Positions 1 through 11,030 of a DNA stretch of 64,000 nt are shown here, in pieces. Origin of the DNA: Bradyrhizobium barranii subsp. barranii (GTDB lineage Bacteria > Pseudomonadota > Alphaproteobacteria > Rhizobiales > Xanthobacteraceae); contig NZ_CP086136.1 in the NCBI RefSeq assembly GCF_017565645.3, forward strand, positions 5,935,501-5,999,500, written 5' to 3'. Within the stretch, counting starts at the first letter, position 1; each line of letters begins with the position of its first letter. A model generated the notes under the pieces. It saw nothing but the letters and a program-made list of their open reading frames with translations, did no database searches and was not told the origin of the DNA. A program made the translations under genes and the position numbers.

Positions 1-1278
<1,278 letters not shown>

Positions 1279-1310
1279 TCGAAAAACCTTTTCGGTATCA
1301 ATGGCCCGAG

Positions 1311-1326
1311 CCCGGCTTAAGCCGGG
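1311..1326. promoter_or_regulatory. Perfect 16-bp palindrome between divergent genes
   Basis: CCCGGCTTAAGCCGGG is a perfect inverted repeat in the 133-bp gap between the divergently read sensor kinase and xthA. Neither gene ends here, so a terminator is unlikely. It could be an operator or just a stable hairpin in the kinase leader. No protein can be assigned to it. Confidence 0.3.
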
Positions 1327-1411
1327 TTAATTTTGTGGGAGATTTTGCGGCGTCCTTGACGGGCGCGTTTGCAGTTTGTTCTAACCATGACCCCTGCCCG
1401 GAGCCCCACCA

Positions 1412-2209
1412 ATGCCCATCAGAGTTGCTACCTGGAACGTGAACTCGGTCCGGCAGCGGATCGACCTGCTGCTGACCTGGCTGAAGGAATGCCAGCCGGA
1501 CATCGTCTGCCTCCAGGAGATCAAATGCATCGACGAGGCCTTCCCGCGGCTGGAGATCGAGGCGCTGGGCTACAACGTGGTCACCCACGGTCAGAAGACC
1601 TTCAACGGCGTCGCTTTGCTTTCGAAGCTCCGCTTCGACGAGACCAAGTCGGGCCTCGCCGGCGACGACGAGGACGCCCATGCCCGTTTCCTCGAGGGTG
1701 TGGTCACGCTCAAGCACGGCGTGCTGCGCATTGCCTGCCTCTATCTGCCCAATGGCAACCCGGTCGGGACCGAGAAATATCCCTACAAGCTCAAATGGAT
1801 GTCGCGGCTTCTTGAGTATTCGAGGGAGCGCCTCAAGGCCGAGGAGCCGCTGATCCTCGCAGGCGACTTCAACGTCATCCCGCATGCCCGCGACGTCCAT
1901 AATCCCGCCGCCTGGACCGAGGACGCCCTGTTCAAGGCCGAGACGCGGGAGAGCTTTCAGTCCCTGCTGGGCCTCGGCCTCACCGACGCCCTGCGCGCGG
2001 TCACCGACGAGCCCGGGCTCTACACCTTCTGGGACTACCAGGCCGGCGCCTGGCAGAAAAACCATGGCTTGAGGATCGACCATCTGCTGCTGTCGCCGCA
2101 GGCCAGCGACCGGCTCGCCAATGTCGGCATCGACAGCTATGTGCGGGCCTGGGAGAAGCCGTCGGACCACGTGCCGGTATGGGCGGATCTGGATCTGGAG
2201 GCGGCTTGA
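1412..2209 (+). CDS. xthA: Exodeoxyribonuclease III
   Basis: A 265-aa enzyme of the exonuclease III / AP endonuclease family, acting in base-excision repair by cutting DNA 5' to abasic sites and degrading 3' ends. The family blocks are in order: ATWNVNS at the N-terminus, the metal-binding Glu in LQEIK, the AGDFNV block with catalytic Asp and Asn, LRIDHLLLS, and the C-terminal SDHVPVWADL with the catalytic Asp-His. Length is normal for the family. An upstream GGAG lies 8 bases before the ATG. It converges with the Sel1-repeat gene at 2274. A short GC hairpin (2228-2242) lies between their stops. Confidence 0.95.
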   Translation: MPIRVATWNVNSVRQRIDLLLTWLKECQPDIVCLQEIKCIDEAFPRLEIEALGYNVVTHGQKTFNGVALLSKLRFDETKSGLAGDDEDAHARFLEGVVTLKHGVLRIACLYLPNGNPVGTEKYPYKLKWMSRLLEYSRERLKAEEPLILAGDFNVIPHARDVHNPAAWTEDALFKAETRESFQSLLGLGLTDALRAVTDEPGLYTFWDYQAGAWQKNHGLRIDHLLLSPQASDRLANVGIDSYVRAWEKPSDHVPVWADLDLEAA

Positions 2210-2273
2210 GCAGATGGCGCCGGCGGACTGCGCTTCGCGCAGCCGCGGGCTAACCTACCCGGCGGGGTACCTA

Positions 2274-3104
2274 CTACCGGCGGCCCTGAACGCCCTGCAC
2301 CCACTGTTCCAGCATTTGCAGGCACATGGCGCGGTCGTCGTCCGAGGCCTTGGCGAAAGCGCGATTGTAGCTTTCCTTGATCCAGGTTTCCTCAATACCG
2401 GCGCTGTCACGCGCCAGCGTCAGCCACATCAGGCCACGCGCGGCCTGCCGCGGCAGGCGGTCGCCATTGAACAGCATCTGGCCGAGCAGCGCCTGCGCCT
2501 CGTGCTGGCCCTTCTGGGCGGCAAGGCCGAGCCAGCGCGCGCCATAGCGGAAATCCTCGCGCGAGGCGTCCGGGGTCTTCAGATACAGCCGGGCGAGATC
2601 GTACTGCGCATCCGCATTGCCGAAATAGGAGGCCGCATAGGAGAACATCTCCCGCGCCCGGTCCGGATCCGACTTGATCTTCGAGTTCGGGATACCGCTC
2701 AGATAGTAGCGGCCGAGCGCGACGAAGGCGTTGGCCACGACCTGCGCCTGCGGCGCCGACGGGCTGTCCTCGGCATGCGCATTGGCGATGCGGCTGAAAT
2801 ATTCGAAGGCGCGCACATCGTCCTGGGCGACGCCGTCGCCATCGGCATACATGCGGCCGAGCTTGAACTGAGCGCCGGGATGACCGCCTTCGGCGGCATA
2901 TTGCAGGGCGCTGAGCGAGGTTTCCTGGGGCGTGGTCGCCGGTGCCGCCACCTTGCTGCGCACGGCACCCGCGGCGCCCGGCAAGGTGGTCACGACCGGG
3001 AGGGCCGCATCCTTGCTGGCCGAGCCGTCAAAGGCGAGCGCCGGCGCGGCCAGTGCACCGACCCCCAACACAAACGCAACTATGGCACGCCTAGATGTCC
3101 GCAT
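2274..3104 (-). CDS. Sel1/TPR-repeat periplasmic protein, ExoR-like
   Basis: A 276-aa protein with a signal peptide (hydrophobic stretch ending in APALAF) and at least four Sel1-type repeats, for example HPGAQFKLGRMYADGDGV, NADAQYDLARLYL and HEAQALLGQML. Size and repeat arrangement match ExoR, the periplasmic inhibitor of the ExoS/ChvI two-component system that restrains exopolysaccharide synthesis in rhizobia. That specific role is inference from resemblance. The ATG lies 14 bases inside the 3' end of ilvD, so the two genes overlap and are probably translationally coupled, which is an odd pairing. It could be another Sel1-repeat adaptor. Confidence 0.75.
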   Translation of the reverse strand: MRTSRRAIVAFVLGVGALAAPALAFDGSASKDAALPVVTTLPGAAGAVRSKVAAPATTPQETSLSALQYAAEGGHPGAQFKLGRMYADGDGVAQDDVRAFEYFSRIANAHAEDSPSAPQAQVVANAFVALGRYYLSGIPNSKIKSDPDRAREMFSYAASYFGNADAQYDLARLYLKTPDASREDFRYGARWLGLAAQKGQHEAQALLGQMLFNGDRLPRQAARGLMWLTLARDSAGIEETWIKESYNRAFAKASDDDRAMCLQMLEQWVQGVQGRR

Positions 3105-4815
3105 AGCACTGTTTCTCGTGCGCGCCGCCCGGATGGGTCACTGCCCCACCGACCGCTGGTCCAACCTGCTGAGCATACTTCCAGAGCGCACCCGACGTGT
3201 GGTTAGTCGCGCGAGCGCTCCATTTGGTCTTGCGCTGGGCGAGCTCTTGGTCGCTCAATTTTACGTTAAGGGTACCTGCGACCGCGTCGATCTCGATGAT
3301 GTCGCCATCCTCGAGCAGCCCGATCGGGCCGCCGATGGCGGCTTCCGGCCCAACATGACCGATGCAGAAGCCGCGGGTGGCGCCGGAGAAGCGGCCGTCG
3401 GTGATGAGCGCGATCTTGCCGCCCATGCCCTGGCCGGTCAGCGCCGCGGTGGTCTGGAGCATTTCCCGCATGCCGGGACCGCCCTTGGGGCCCTCGTAGC
3501 GGATCACGATGACTTCGCCTTCCCTGTAGGTGCGGTTCTGGACGGCCTCGAAGGCGTCCTCCTCCCGGTCGAAGCATCGCGCCGGACCGGTGAACCTCAG
3601 GTTAGACATTCCCGCGACTTTCACGATCGCACCTTCTGGCGCCAGATTGCCCTTCAGACCAACCACACCACCAGTGACGGTGATCGGCTTGTCTGCCGGG
3701 TGCACCACATCCTGGTGCGGATTCCATTTAACGCTTTTGAGGTTTTCGGCGATCGTTCGACCGGTGACCGTAATGCAGTCGCCGTGGAGAAATCCGTTGT
3801 CGAGCAGCGTCTTCATCAGAAGCGGTATGCCACCTACTTCAAACATGTCTTTGGCGACATAACGGCCACCCGGCTTCAAATCCGCGACATATGGTGTCTT
3901 TTTGAAGATTTCGGCGACGTCGAACAGGTCGAACTTAATGCCGCACTCATGCGCGATTGCCGGCAGGTGCAGTGCAGCATTAGTCGAGCCGCCGGACGCC
4001 GCGACCACGGCGGCGGCGTTCTCCAGCGCCTTCCGTGTCACGATGTCGCGCGGCCGGAGGTTGGAGGCAATCAGGTCCATGACCTTCTCGCCCGCGGTCA
4101 TGCAGAAAGCGTCGCGGATTTCATACGGCGCCGGGGCGCCGGCCGAGTACGGCAGCGCCAGGCCGATCGCCTCGGAGACGGTCGCCATAGTGTTGGCGGT
4201 GAACTGCGCACCGCAGGCGCCCGCCGAGGGGCAGGCCACGCGCTCGATCTCGTCGAGGTCCTCGTCCGACATGGCGCCGACCGAGTGCTTGCCGACAGCC
4301 TCGAACATGTCCTGCACGGTGACCTGCTGTCCGCGGAAATTGCCGGGCAGGATCGAGCCACCGTAGATGAAGATCGAGGGCACGTTGAGACGGACCATCG
4401 CCATCATCATGCCCGGCAGCGACTTGTCGCAACCGGCAAGGCCCACGAGCGCATCATAGGCGTGGCCGCGCACGGTCAGCTCGACGGAATCGGCGATGCA
4501 CTCGCGCGACGGCAGCGACGAGCGCATGCCGTCATGGCCCATGGCGATGCCGTCGGTGACGGTGATGGTGCAGAATTCACGGGGGGTGCCGCCGGCCGAC
4601 GCGACGCCCTTCTTCACCGCCTGCGCCTGGCGCATCAGGGAGATGTTGCAGGGGGCGGCCTCGTTCCAGCAGGAGGCGACGCCGACGAAGGGCTGGTGGA
4701 TCTGCTCGGTGGTCAGACCCATGGCGTAGAAATAGGACCGGTGCGGCGCGCGCGTCGGGCCTTCCGTCACGTGACGGCTCGGCAGCCTCTGCTTGATGTC
4801 GGTCTTTGCGTCCAT
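3091..4815 (-). CDS. ilvD: Dihydroxy-acid dehydratase
   Basis: A 574-aa IlvD/Edd-family enzyme that dehydrates 2,3-dihydroxy acids to 2-oxo acids in the third common step of valine and isoleucine synthesis. Iron-sulfur cluster cysteines are visible in ASCWNEAAPCN, LAGCDKSLPGM and ACPSAGACGAQF. The C-terminal active-site region contains LITDGRFSGATRGFCIGHV. Length is typical of the short [2Fe-2S]-type subgroup, though sugar-acid dehydratases of the same superfamily are similar. The downstream Sel1-repeat gene starts within its last codons. Confidence 0.93.
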   Translation of the reverse strand: MDAKTDIKQRLPSRHVTEGPTRAPHRSYFYAMGLTTEQIHQPFVGVASCWNEAAPCNISLMRQAQAVKKGVASAGGTPREFCTITVTDGIAMGHDGMRSSLPSRECIADSVELTVRGHAYDALVGLAGCDKSLPGMMMAMVRLNVPSIFIYGGSILPGNFRGQQVTVQDMFEAVGKHSVGAMSDEDLDEIERVACPSAGACGAQFTANTMATVSEAIGLALPYSAGAPAPYEIRDAFCMTAGEKVMDLIASNLRPRDIVTRKALENAAAVVAASGGSTNAALHLPAIAHECGIKFDLFDVAEIFKKTPYVADLKPGGRYVAKDMFEVGGIPLLMKTLLDNGFLHGDCITVTGRTIAENLKSVKWNPHQDVVHPADKPITVTGGVVGLKGNLAPEGAIVKVAGMSNLRFTGPARCFDREEDAFEAVQNRTYREGEVIVIRYEGPKGGPGMREMLQTTAALTGQGMGGKIALITDGRFSGATRGFCIGHVGPEAAIGGPIGLLEDGDIIEIDAVAGTLNVKLSDQELAQRKTKWSARATNHTSGALWKYAQQVGPAVGGAVTHPGGAHEKQCYADI

Positions 4816-5227
4816 CGCAAACCAGTTTCCCCGGCCAACCCTTTCAGACCCGAAAAATCAGAGCCAAGATTTGAATCGACCTTGGGATTTTCCGTCCTTC
4901 GAAGACCGCCGATGCCCTTCAAACTTTAGAGCGATTTTATTCATGTTCGGGTGTGGCTAAAAAGCGGCGCTGATGCGAACGGACGGAGATAAGGGTTTAA
5001 TCCAAGATGAGTGTTGCAGAGACAGCACAATCGTTACCGGGAAGACACGGGTTGGCTTACTGCAATACCCTCGTGATTATGACAATCCACAACTTGAGAT
5101 TTCAAAGCCGCTCCGGCGCGCCCCAGCGCGGGTCTCGGGAACGGAGCGTGCCTCACCTGAGTCGCGGCGGCCCGCAGTACCAACCCCGTCATCCTGAGGC
5201 AGGAGTGATGAGCGCGAAGCGCCCAGC
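4816..5227. other. Intergenic region upstream of ilvD (412 bp)
   Basis: No gene is supported here. It lies between the ilvD start and the GNAT stop, both minus strand, so it should hold the ilvD promoter and leader. An AT-richer block around 4921-4965 stands out from the GC-rich surroundings, but I cannot name -35/-10 boxes with confidence. Bases 5187-5200 carry the CGTCATCCTGAGG end of the palindromic repeat family seen complete at 30473 and 40395. Only half an element is present. Confidence 0.5.
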
Positions 5228-5716
5228 TCAATCCGTCAGGTCGAGCCGCATGAACTGGTTGTGCGGGCTTGCCTCATAGTCAGCGAACGGCGCGCAGGAG
5301 ACAAAACCGGCGCTGCGGTAGAGCGAGATGGCGGGCGCGTGCAGGGCTGCCGTGCCGGTCTCCAGGCTGAGGTGCACGTAACCCCGCCTGCGGGCTTCAG
5401 CGATGATATGGCCCAGCAGTGCGCGCCCTACCCCGGTGCCCCGTGCAGCCGGCGCGGCACGCATCGACTTCACCTCGCCATGCGTATGATCCAGCTCCTT
5501 CAGCGCACCGAACCCGAGCAGGACATCGTCCTGCCAAGCCGTCCAGAAGGTCACGGTGGCAGCCGAAAGGCCGGTGGCATCGAGAGCGAAGGCGCGCTCG
5601 GCCATGAGGCTGCGCAGCTCCTCGAGATGATGTGCCAACAAGTCGGCGACATAGGGCGCCGTCGGATCGTCTCGTCTGATCTCCACCTCATCCCCCTGCT
5701 GTCGCACGCGTGCCAC
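5228..5716 (-). CDS. GNAT-family N-acetyltransferase
   Basis: A 162-aa protein with the GNAT acetyl-CoA site: a beta strand ending in VKSMRAAPAARGTGVGRAL (the R-G-x-G-x-G/A pattern) and the C-terminal ISLYRSAGF signature. The family moves an acetyl group from acetyl-CoA to an amine. The substrate cannot be told from sequence. The start used is a GTG; in-frame alternatives exist nearby. It lies downstream of nrdB on the same strand, 45 bases away, with no clear functional link. Confidence 0.85.
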   Translation of the reverse strand: MARVRQQGDEVEIRRDDPTAPYVADLLAHHLEELRSLMAERAFALDATGLSAATVTFWTAWQDDVLLGFGALKELDHTHGEVKSMRAAPAARGTGVGRALLGHIIAEARRRGYVHLSLETGTAALHAPAISLYRSAGFVSCAPFADYEASPHNQFMRLDLTD

Positions 5717-5761
5717 CGTTTAAGCACAGGTGACACGCCCGCGGCATAGCCATGACCGGTG

Positions 5762-6922
5762 CTATTCCCAAGTCAGCGCACCACCATTCTGGTATTCGAT
5801 GACGCGGGTCTCGAAGAAGTTCTTCTCCTTCTTCAGATCCATTGCCTCGGACATCCACGGGAACGGGTTCTCGACCTCGGCGAACACCGGAGCCAGCCCG
5901 ATCTGCGCACAGCGCCGGTTGGCGATGAAGTGCATGTACTGCTCGCACAGCGCCGCGTTGAGCCCAAGAAAGCCGCGCGGCATCGTATCGCGTCCGTAGG
6001 CGGCTTCGAGCTCGGCGGCATCCCGGATCATGCCGCGGATCTCGTCCTGGAACGCTGCCGTCCACAGATGTGGGTTCTCGATCTTGATCTGGTTGATCAC
6101 GTCGATGCCGAAGTTGAGATGGATGCTCTCGTCGCGCAGGATGTATTGATACTGCTCGGCGATGCCGACCATCTTGTTGCGGCGGCCGAGCGATAGGATC
6201 TGCGCGAAGCCGGTGTAGAACCACATGCCCTCGAACACGACGTAGAAGGCGACGAGATCGCGCAGGAAGGCGCGGTCGCTATCCGGCGTCCCCGTCTGGA
6301 ACGACGGATCGTCCAGGTGCTGCGTGTGCTTGAGCGCCCAGGCCGCCTTGTCCGTGATCGACGGCACCTCGCGGTACATGTTGAACAGCTCGCCCTCGTC
6401 GAGGCCGAGGCTTTCGACGATATACTGGAAGGTGTGGGTGTGCACCGCCTCCTCGAAGGCCTGCCGAAGGAGGTACTGCCGGCACTCCGGATTGGTGAGG
6501 TGTCGGTAGATCGCCAGCACGATGTTGTTGGCGACGAGCGATTCAGAGGCTGCGAAGAAGCCGAGATTGCGCTTGATCGCGCGCCGCTCGTCCTCCGTCA
6601 GCCCGTCCCGCGACTTCCATAGCGCGATGTCGGCCTGCATCGAGACTTCGGTCGGCATCCAGTGATTGTTGCAGCCTGAGAGATACTTCTCCCAGGCCCA
6701 TTTATACTTCAGCGGAAGCAGCTGGTTGACGTCGGCGCGGCAGTTGATCATCCGCTTCTCGTCGACCGAGACGCGGCCGCCGGCGCGATCGATCGCACCT
6801 AAGCCGGTCGGGTCGGTCGGCTCGAGCTTGAGTTGGGTCTGCGGACGCAGTGCGGTGGCGAGACTTGAGACGGCAGGAGCGGCTGCTGTGGTTTCGGTAT
6901 CGGACCAGTCGAGCATCGTCAT
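5762..6922 (-). CDS. nrdB: Ribonucleotide reductase beta subunit, probably class Ic
   Basis: The 386-aa beta subunit of aerobic ribonucleotide reductase, which generates the oxidant that starts radical chemistry in NrdA. Metal ligands are recognisable at Glu92 (PTEVSM), Glu158 and His161 ([10 protein letters not shown]) and in DESIHLNFG. The position four residues after His161, the radical Tyr (Tyr122) of E. coli NrdB, is Phe165. The first ligand is Glu rather than Asp. Both features are hallmarks of the Chlamydia-type class Ic enzymes that use a Mn/Fe cofactor. It follows nrdA after a 4-base gap and shares its cobalamin riboswitch. Confidence 0.93.
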   Translation of the reverse strand: MTMLDWSDTETTAAAPAVSSLATALRPQTQLKLEPTDPTGLGAIDRAGGRVSVDEKRMINCRADVNQLLPLKYKWAWEKYLSGCNNHWMPTEVSMQADIALWKSRDGLTEDERRAIKRNLGFFAASESLVANNIVLAIYRHLTNPECRQYLLRQAFEEAVHTHTFQYIVESLGLDEGELFNMYREVPSITDKAAWALKHTQHLDDPSFQTGTPDSDRAFLRDLVAFYVVFEGMWFYTGFAQILSLGRRNKMVGIAEQYQYILRDESIHLNFGIDVINQIKIENPHLWTAAFQDEIRGMIRDAAELEAAYGRDTMPRGFLGLNAALCEQYMHFIANRRCAQIGLAPVFAEVENPFPWMSEAMDLKKEKNFFETRVIEYQNGGALTWE

Positions 6923-6926
6923 CTCC

Positions 6927-9830
6927 TCACTGGCACGCTTCGCATTCGGGATCGTCGATCCGGCAGGCCTTGATGCCGTCGAGGTCCGGTGCCGCTGCGG
7001 TCGGGATCACGATCGGCGCGTGCGACACCGCCACTGACGCGGACACCGCATTGAGCTTTCCGTCGGTGCCCTTCAACGTCGATTTCTCGACATGCGTGGC
7101 GCTGCGCGAGCGCAAATAGTAGGTCGTCTTCAAGCCGCGCCGCCAGGCCAGCCGGTAGAGCGCATCGAGCTTCTTGCCGGAGGGATTGGCGATGTAGAGG
7201 TTGAGCGACTGCGACTGGTCGATCCATTTCTGCCGGCGCGCGGCCGCCTCGATCAGCCAGGCGCTGTCGATCTCGAAGGCGGTGGCGTAGAGCGCCTTCA
7301 GATCGTCAGGAACGCGGTCGATCTGGCCCACGCTGCCGTCGAAATATTTGAGGTCGGAGACCATCACCTCGTCCCAAAGCCCCCTCGCCTTGAGGTCGCG
7401 CACCAGGAACTCGTTCACGACCGTGAAGTCGCCGGACATGTTCGATTTCACGAACAGGTTTTGGTAGTTCGGCTCGATCGACTGCGAGACGCAGCAGATG
7501 TTGGAGATCGTCGCCGTCGGCGCGATCGCCATGACGTTCGAGTTGCGCATGCCGCTGGACGTGACCTTCTTGCGCAGGCGATCCCAGTCGAGCGTTGCGG
7601 AGCGATCGACGTCGAGACCACCGCGCGCGTCGGCGAGAAGCTGGATGGAGTCGAGCGGCAAGACGCCCTTCGACCACAGCGAGCCCTCGAAGCTCGGATA
7701 GCGTCCGCGCTCCGCGGCGAGATCGGACGACGCTTCGATCGCGTGGAACGAGATTGCCTCCATGCTGGTGTCGGCAAACGCCACGGCCGCGTCGGACGCG
7801 GTCGGAATGCGCTGGACCTGAAGCGCTTCCTGAAAGCCCATCAGGCCGAGCCCGACGGGACGATGACGCATGTTGGAGCGGCGCGCTTCGGGGATCGTGT
7901 AGAAATTGATGTCGATGACGTTGTCGAGCATCCGTACTGATGTCGTCACCGTCCGCTTCAGCTTGGCATGGTCGAGTCCATTGGGACCGACATGGTTGAG
8001 CATGTTGATGGAGCCGAGATTGCAGACCGCGACCTCGTCGGCCGAGGTGTTGAGCGTGATCTCGGTGCAGAGGTTCGAAGAATGGATCACGCCCACGTGG
8101 CGTTGCGGCGAACGCAGATTGCAGGGGTCCTTGAAGGTGATCCAGGGATGACCGGTCTCGAACAGCATGGTCAGCATGCGACGCCAGAGGTCGCTCGCAC
8201 GCACGGTCTTGAAGACGCGCATGCCGCCGGCTTTCGCCTTGGCCTCATAGGCCTCGTAAGCCGACTTGAACGCCTCGCCGTAGAGATCGTGCAAATCGGG
8301 CGTCTCGTCCGGCGAAAACAGCGTCCATTCGCCGTCGATATCGACGCGCTGCATGAACAGGTCCGGCACCCAATTGGCCGTGTTCATGTCGTGGGTACGA
8401 CGGCGGTCGTCGCCGGTGTTCTTGCGCAGGTCGAGGAATTCCTCGATGTCGACGTGCCAGGTCTCCAGATAGGCGCAGACGGCGCCCTTGCGCTTGCCGC
8501 CCTGGTTGACGGCAATCGCGGTGTCGTTGGCAACCTTCAGGAACGGGATGATGCCCTGGCTCTCGCCGTTGGTGCCCTTGATGTGGGCGCCGAGACCACG
8601 CACCGGCGTCCAGTCGTTGCCGAGACCGCCGGAATACTTTGCCAGCAGTGCGTTGTCCTTGATCGACTTGAAGATGCCGTCGAGGTCGTCGGACACCGTC
8701 GTGAGGAAGCAGGACGACAATTGCGGACGCAGCGTACCCGAATTGAACAGCGTCGGCGTCGAGGCCATGAAGTCGAACGATGACAGCAGATCGTAGAACT
8801 CGATCGCCTTGGCCTCTCGGTCGATCTCGCGAACCGCAAGACCCATCGCGACGCGCATGAAGAAGGCTTGCGGCAATTCGATCCGCTTGCCGCGGACGTG
8901 CAGGAAGTAGCGGTCGTACAGCGTCTGGAGGCCGAGGAACTGGAAGTTCAGGTCGCGCTCGGGCTTGAGTGCAGCCGCGATCCGGCCGAGGTCGAAGCGG
9001 GTCAGTTCAGGATCGAGCAGTTCGGCAGCGATGCCGGTCTTCACATAGGCCGGGAAATATTCGGCATAGCGCACAGCCATATCGGCCTGCGAGGCGGAGA
9101 TCGGCACGGCATGGACATAGGACAGCACCTCGCCGCGCAGCTTGTCGAGCAGCAGGCGCGCGCTGACATAGGCGTAATTCGGCTCCTGCTCGACCAGCGT
9201 GCGCGAGGCCATGATCGAGGCCAGCGCCAGTTCGTCCTGGCTGATGCCGTCGTAGAGATTGCGGGTGGTCTCGGTGAGCACGGGTGCCGCGGAGACGCCG
9301 TCGAGACCGGCGCAGGCTTCGCCGATAATCAGCGCGAGCCGCTTGGTGTCGAGACCAACGCGCGAACCGTCGGCGAGCGTGACATGAAGTGCCGGCGCGA
9401 CAGCGGGCGTCGCTTCCGCGGCCGCCTCCTCGGCTCGCTGGCGCGACCGCTCCTCGCGGTACAGCACATAGGCGCGTGCGACCTTGTGATGCTCGCTCCG
9501 CATCAAGGCGAGCTCGACCTGGTCCTGCACGTCCTCGATATGGAAGGTGCGTCCCTCGCCTGCCCGCCGCATCAGCGCAGCGACGACTTCGGCCGTGAGC
9601 TGCTCCACGCTCTCATGGACGCGACGCGAGGCGACCGCGCTGGTGCCTTCGACCGCAAGGAAAGCCTTGGTCATGGCGACCGCGATCTTGGCGGAATCGA
9701 ACGGCGAGACCTTGCCGTTGCGACGGATGATCTGCATGGCCGGCTCGCTCGAAGCAGGCGCAAGCGATTGTGGACGCAAATGAACGATGGGTGCGGAAGC
9801 GGTGTCCGCGTCGTGCAGGTTGAGTAACAT
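6927..9830 (-). CDS. nrdA: Ribonucleotide reductase alpha subunit
   Basis: A 967-aa catalytic subunit reducing ribonucleoside diphosphates. The N-terminus has an ATP-cone ([20 protein letters not shown], about residues 31-125) and a second, weaker cone-like segment after it (around residues 135-230). Catalytic blocks include [15 protein letters not shown], the Asn-Cys-Glu site in [11 protein letters not shown], and a C-terminal CEAC redox pair. The start at 9830 ([10 protein letters not shown]) is preferred. The open frame continues upstream to 10109, but that part is the cobalamin riboswitch and should not be translated. The product pairs with the class Ic-like NrdB. Confidence 0.93.
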   Translation of the reverse strand: MLLNLHDADTASAPIVHLRPQSLAPASSEPAMQIIRRNGKVSPFDSAKIAVAMTKAFLAVEGTSAVASRRVHESVEQLTAEVVAALMRRAGEGRTFHIEDVQDQVELALMRSEHHKVARAYVLYREERSRQRAEEAAAEATPAVAPALHVTLADGSRVGLDTKRLALIIGEACAGLDGVSAAPVLTETTRNLYDGISQDELALASIMASRTLVEQEPNYAYVSARLLLDKLRGEVLSYVHAVPISASQADMAVRYAEYFPAYVKTGIAAELLDPELTRFDLGRIAAALKPERDLNFQFLGLQTLYDRYFLHVRGKRIELPQAFFMRVAMGLAVREIDREAKAIEFYDLLSSFDFMASTPTLFNSGTLRPQLSSCFLTTVSDDLDGIFKSIKDNALLAKYSGGLGNDWTPVRGLGAHIKGTNGESQGIIPFLKVANDTAIAVNQGGKRKGAVCAYLETWHVDIEEFLDLRKNTGDDRRRTHDMNTANWVPDLFMQRVDIDGEWTLFSPDETPDLHDLYGEAFKSAYEAYEAKAKAGGMRVFKTVRASDLWRRMLTMLFETGHPWITFKDPCNLRSPQRHVGVIHSSNLCTEITLNTSADEVAVCNLGSINMLNHVGPNGLDHAKLKRTVTTSVRMLDNVIDINFYTIPEARRSNMRHRPVGLGLMGFQEALQVQRIPTASDAAVAFADTSMEAISFHAIEASSDLAAERGRYPSFEGSLWSKGVLPLDSIQLLADARGGLDVDRSATLDWDRLRKKVTSSGMRNSNVMAIAPTATISNICCVSQSIEPNYQNLFVKSNMSGDFTVVNEFLVRDLKARGLWDEVMVSDLKYFDGSVGQIDRVPDDLKALYATAFEIDSAWLIEAAARRQKWIDQSQSLNLYIANPSGKKLDALYRLAWRRGLKTTYYLRSRSATHVEKSTLKGTDGKLNAVSASVAVSHAPIVIPTAAAPDLDGIKACRIDDPECEACQ

Positions 9831-9967
9831 CAAAGGGCCCCGTGATGCGCGCGTTGTGTTTGAACGGGGCTGTAAGGAAGGACGCTGCAGAAACGCCGGC
9901 GGCAGAGTTGCCGGGCGGTGCATGCAAGCGACCGCCGGACACCCCGCCCGTGGACGTTCAGATCGTC

Positions 9968-10130
9968 GCGGCAGGTCTCCTGGCTCGCAGGTCATCGCCC
10001 ACTTCCCGTCTTCCCGGCGCGAAAGGCACCAGTGACGATTGTTCGGAAGCAGCTCGCTGCTGACAGTTGCGGGGGCAGCGCCGGAATTCCACGCTCTCGC
10101 GCGGTTCACCGGCTTCCCTCTTAGCCACTA
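9968..10130 (-). promoter_or_regulatory. Cobalamin (B12) riboswitch of nrdAB
   Basis: Read on the minus strand, the region shows the conserved cobalamin aptamer elements in order: GGGAAGCCGGTG, GCTGCCCCCGCAACTGT, GTCACTGG, GGGAAGACGGG and the terminal B12 box AGCCAGGAGACCTGCC (9970-9985). It ends about 140 bases before the nrdA start. Adenosylcobalamin binding normally shuts off downstream expression, so nrdAB should be made when B12 is scarce. This fits an organism that also has a B12-dependent class II reductase; that partner is not in the window. Confidence 0.95.
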
Positions 10131-10159
10131 AATCTTGCGATCCAGCGGAACCGTGACGC

Positions 10160-10192
10160 CCACATGTGGTGACATATGCAGCCGGGTGTCAA
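10160..10192 (-). promoter_or_regulatory. Possible nrdAB promoter with palindrome
   Basis: On the minus strand, TTGACA (10192-10187) fits a sigma-70 -35 box. About 17 bases further, where a -10 box should lie, is the perfect palindrome CCACATGTGG (10169-10160), with no good TATAAT match. An operator overlapping the promoter, perhaps for NrdR, is possible. The sequence is not a clear match to an NrdR box. Confidence 0.3.
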
Positions 10193-10264
10193 CGATTCGT
10201 TGGCAGGCTTGGCGCGGATTTCCTGTGGAATGCGGTGATGGCGGGCGTGAAGCCAGGCAGGATT

Positions 10265-11020
10265 CTAGGCACGCACATCCGTACTATGATCGAAGCGCGC
10301 GAAGATCGCACTTGTCACAGCACCGAGCAGGCTCCAGAAAATCAAGCTCGTCACCGTGACCGCGGTGACGAACTGATGCGACAGCGAGGACGGCACGTTG
10401 GTCTCGACGTGCGCCAGCTCGGGCGCGCCGATCATATGGGGCAAGATCAGCAGGATGACGCCCGCAATTGCCGCCGGCACCGAGTGGCGAAAGACGATCA
10501 ACGCCAAGCCAGCAGCCGTCGCAAATATGGCGGCCAGCCACCAGATCTGGCGCGACAGCAGCGGTGCAGCCGGCACGCCCGGCAGCTCCGGCGGCAAGCC
10601 GAGGCCGGGGGCAATGGTGAACACGGCAAAACCTGCCAATCCCCACATCAGGCCTTCATGCCAGGAGACGCCCGCGCCGGTCGCGCCGCTGCGAACAGCA
10701 AAGAAGCCAGCCAGGAGCAGTGCGAAGCCGATCGCGGTCAGCACGTTCGCGGCCGCCGTATAGGCGTTGCGCTCGAATCCGTCTCGCGGCTCCCACGCCT
10801 CGGCGCCATGATCATGGTCGGCGTGATCATGGCTTGCATGGTCATGGCCAGCCGCAGCCGCCTGCGGCGCGTCGTGCTGATGGGTCTCCGCCGCCTTCTC
10901 GAAGACCTCGGCTTTCAGGATCAGGGGAACGGTGCCGAACTGCTGGGCGACCGTGACGATGAGACCAACGATGAAACCGGCAATGACCGACGAGAAAACG
11001 ATCGAACGAAACGTACTCAT
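10265..11020 (-). CDS. cbtA: CbtA-family cobalt transporter subunit
   Basis: A 251-aa membrane protein with about five transmembrane segments and, after the first, a His/Asp-rich loop (HDHASHDHADHDHG) suited to binding cobalt or nickel. It matches CbtA, a predicted B12-regulated cobalt transporter that works with the small CbtB. I placed the start at the ATG at 11020 (MSTFRSIVFSS); the longer open frame upstream overlaps the cbtB end. It is last in the operon led by the riboswitch at 16.8-16.95 kb, 10 bases after cbtB. Confidence 0.9.
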   Translation of the reverse strand: MSTFRSIVFSSVIAGFIVGLIVTVAQQFGTVPLILKAEVFEKAAETHQHDAPQAAAAGHDHASHDHADHDHGAEAWEPRDGFERNAYTAAANVLTAIGFALLLAGFFAVRSGATGAGVSWHEGLMWGLAGFAVFTIAPGLGLPPELPGVPAAPLLSRQIWWLAAIFATAAGLALIVFRHSVPAAIAGVILLILPHMIGAPELAHVETNVPSSLSHQFVTAVTVTSLIFWSLLGAVTSAIFARFDHSTDVRA

Positions 11021-11030
11021 GCCGCCCCGG

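Noticed and set aside
2932..4929. Long open frame of 665 codons on the plus strand
   Set aside because: It is antisense to ilvD, which has full family motifs. Codon structure of GC-rich genes produces such mirror frames.
9831..10109. A 93-codon N-terminal extension of nrdA in the same open frame
   Set aside because: It translates straight through the conserved cobalamin riboswitch and has no ribosome site; NrdA homology starts near MLLNLHDAD and the ATP-cone.
10150..10200. NrdR boxes upstream of nrdA
   Set aside because: Only one short palindrome (CCACATGTGG) is present; the paired, AT-rich boxes expected for NrdR are not visible.
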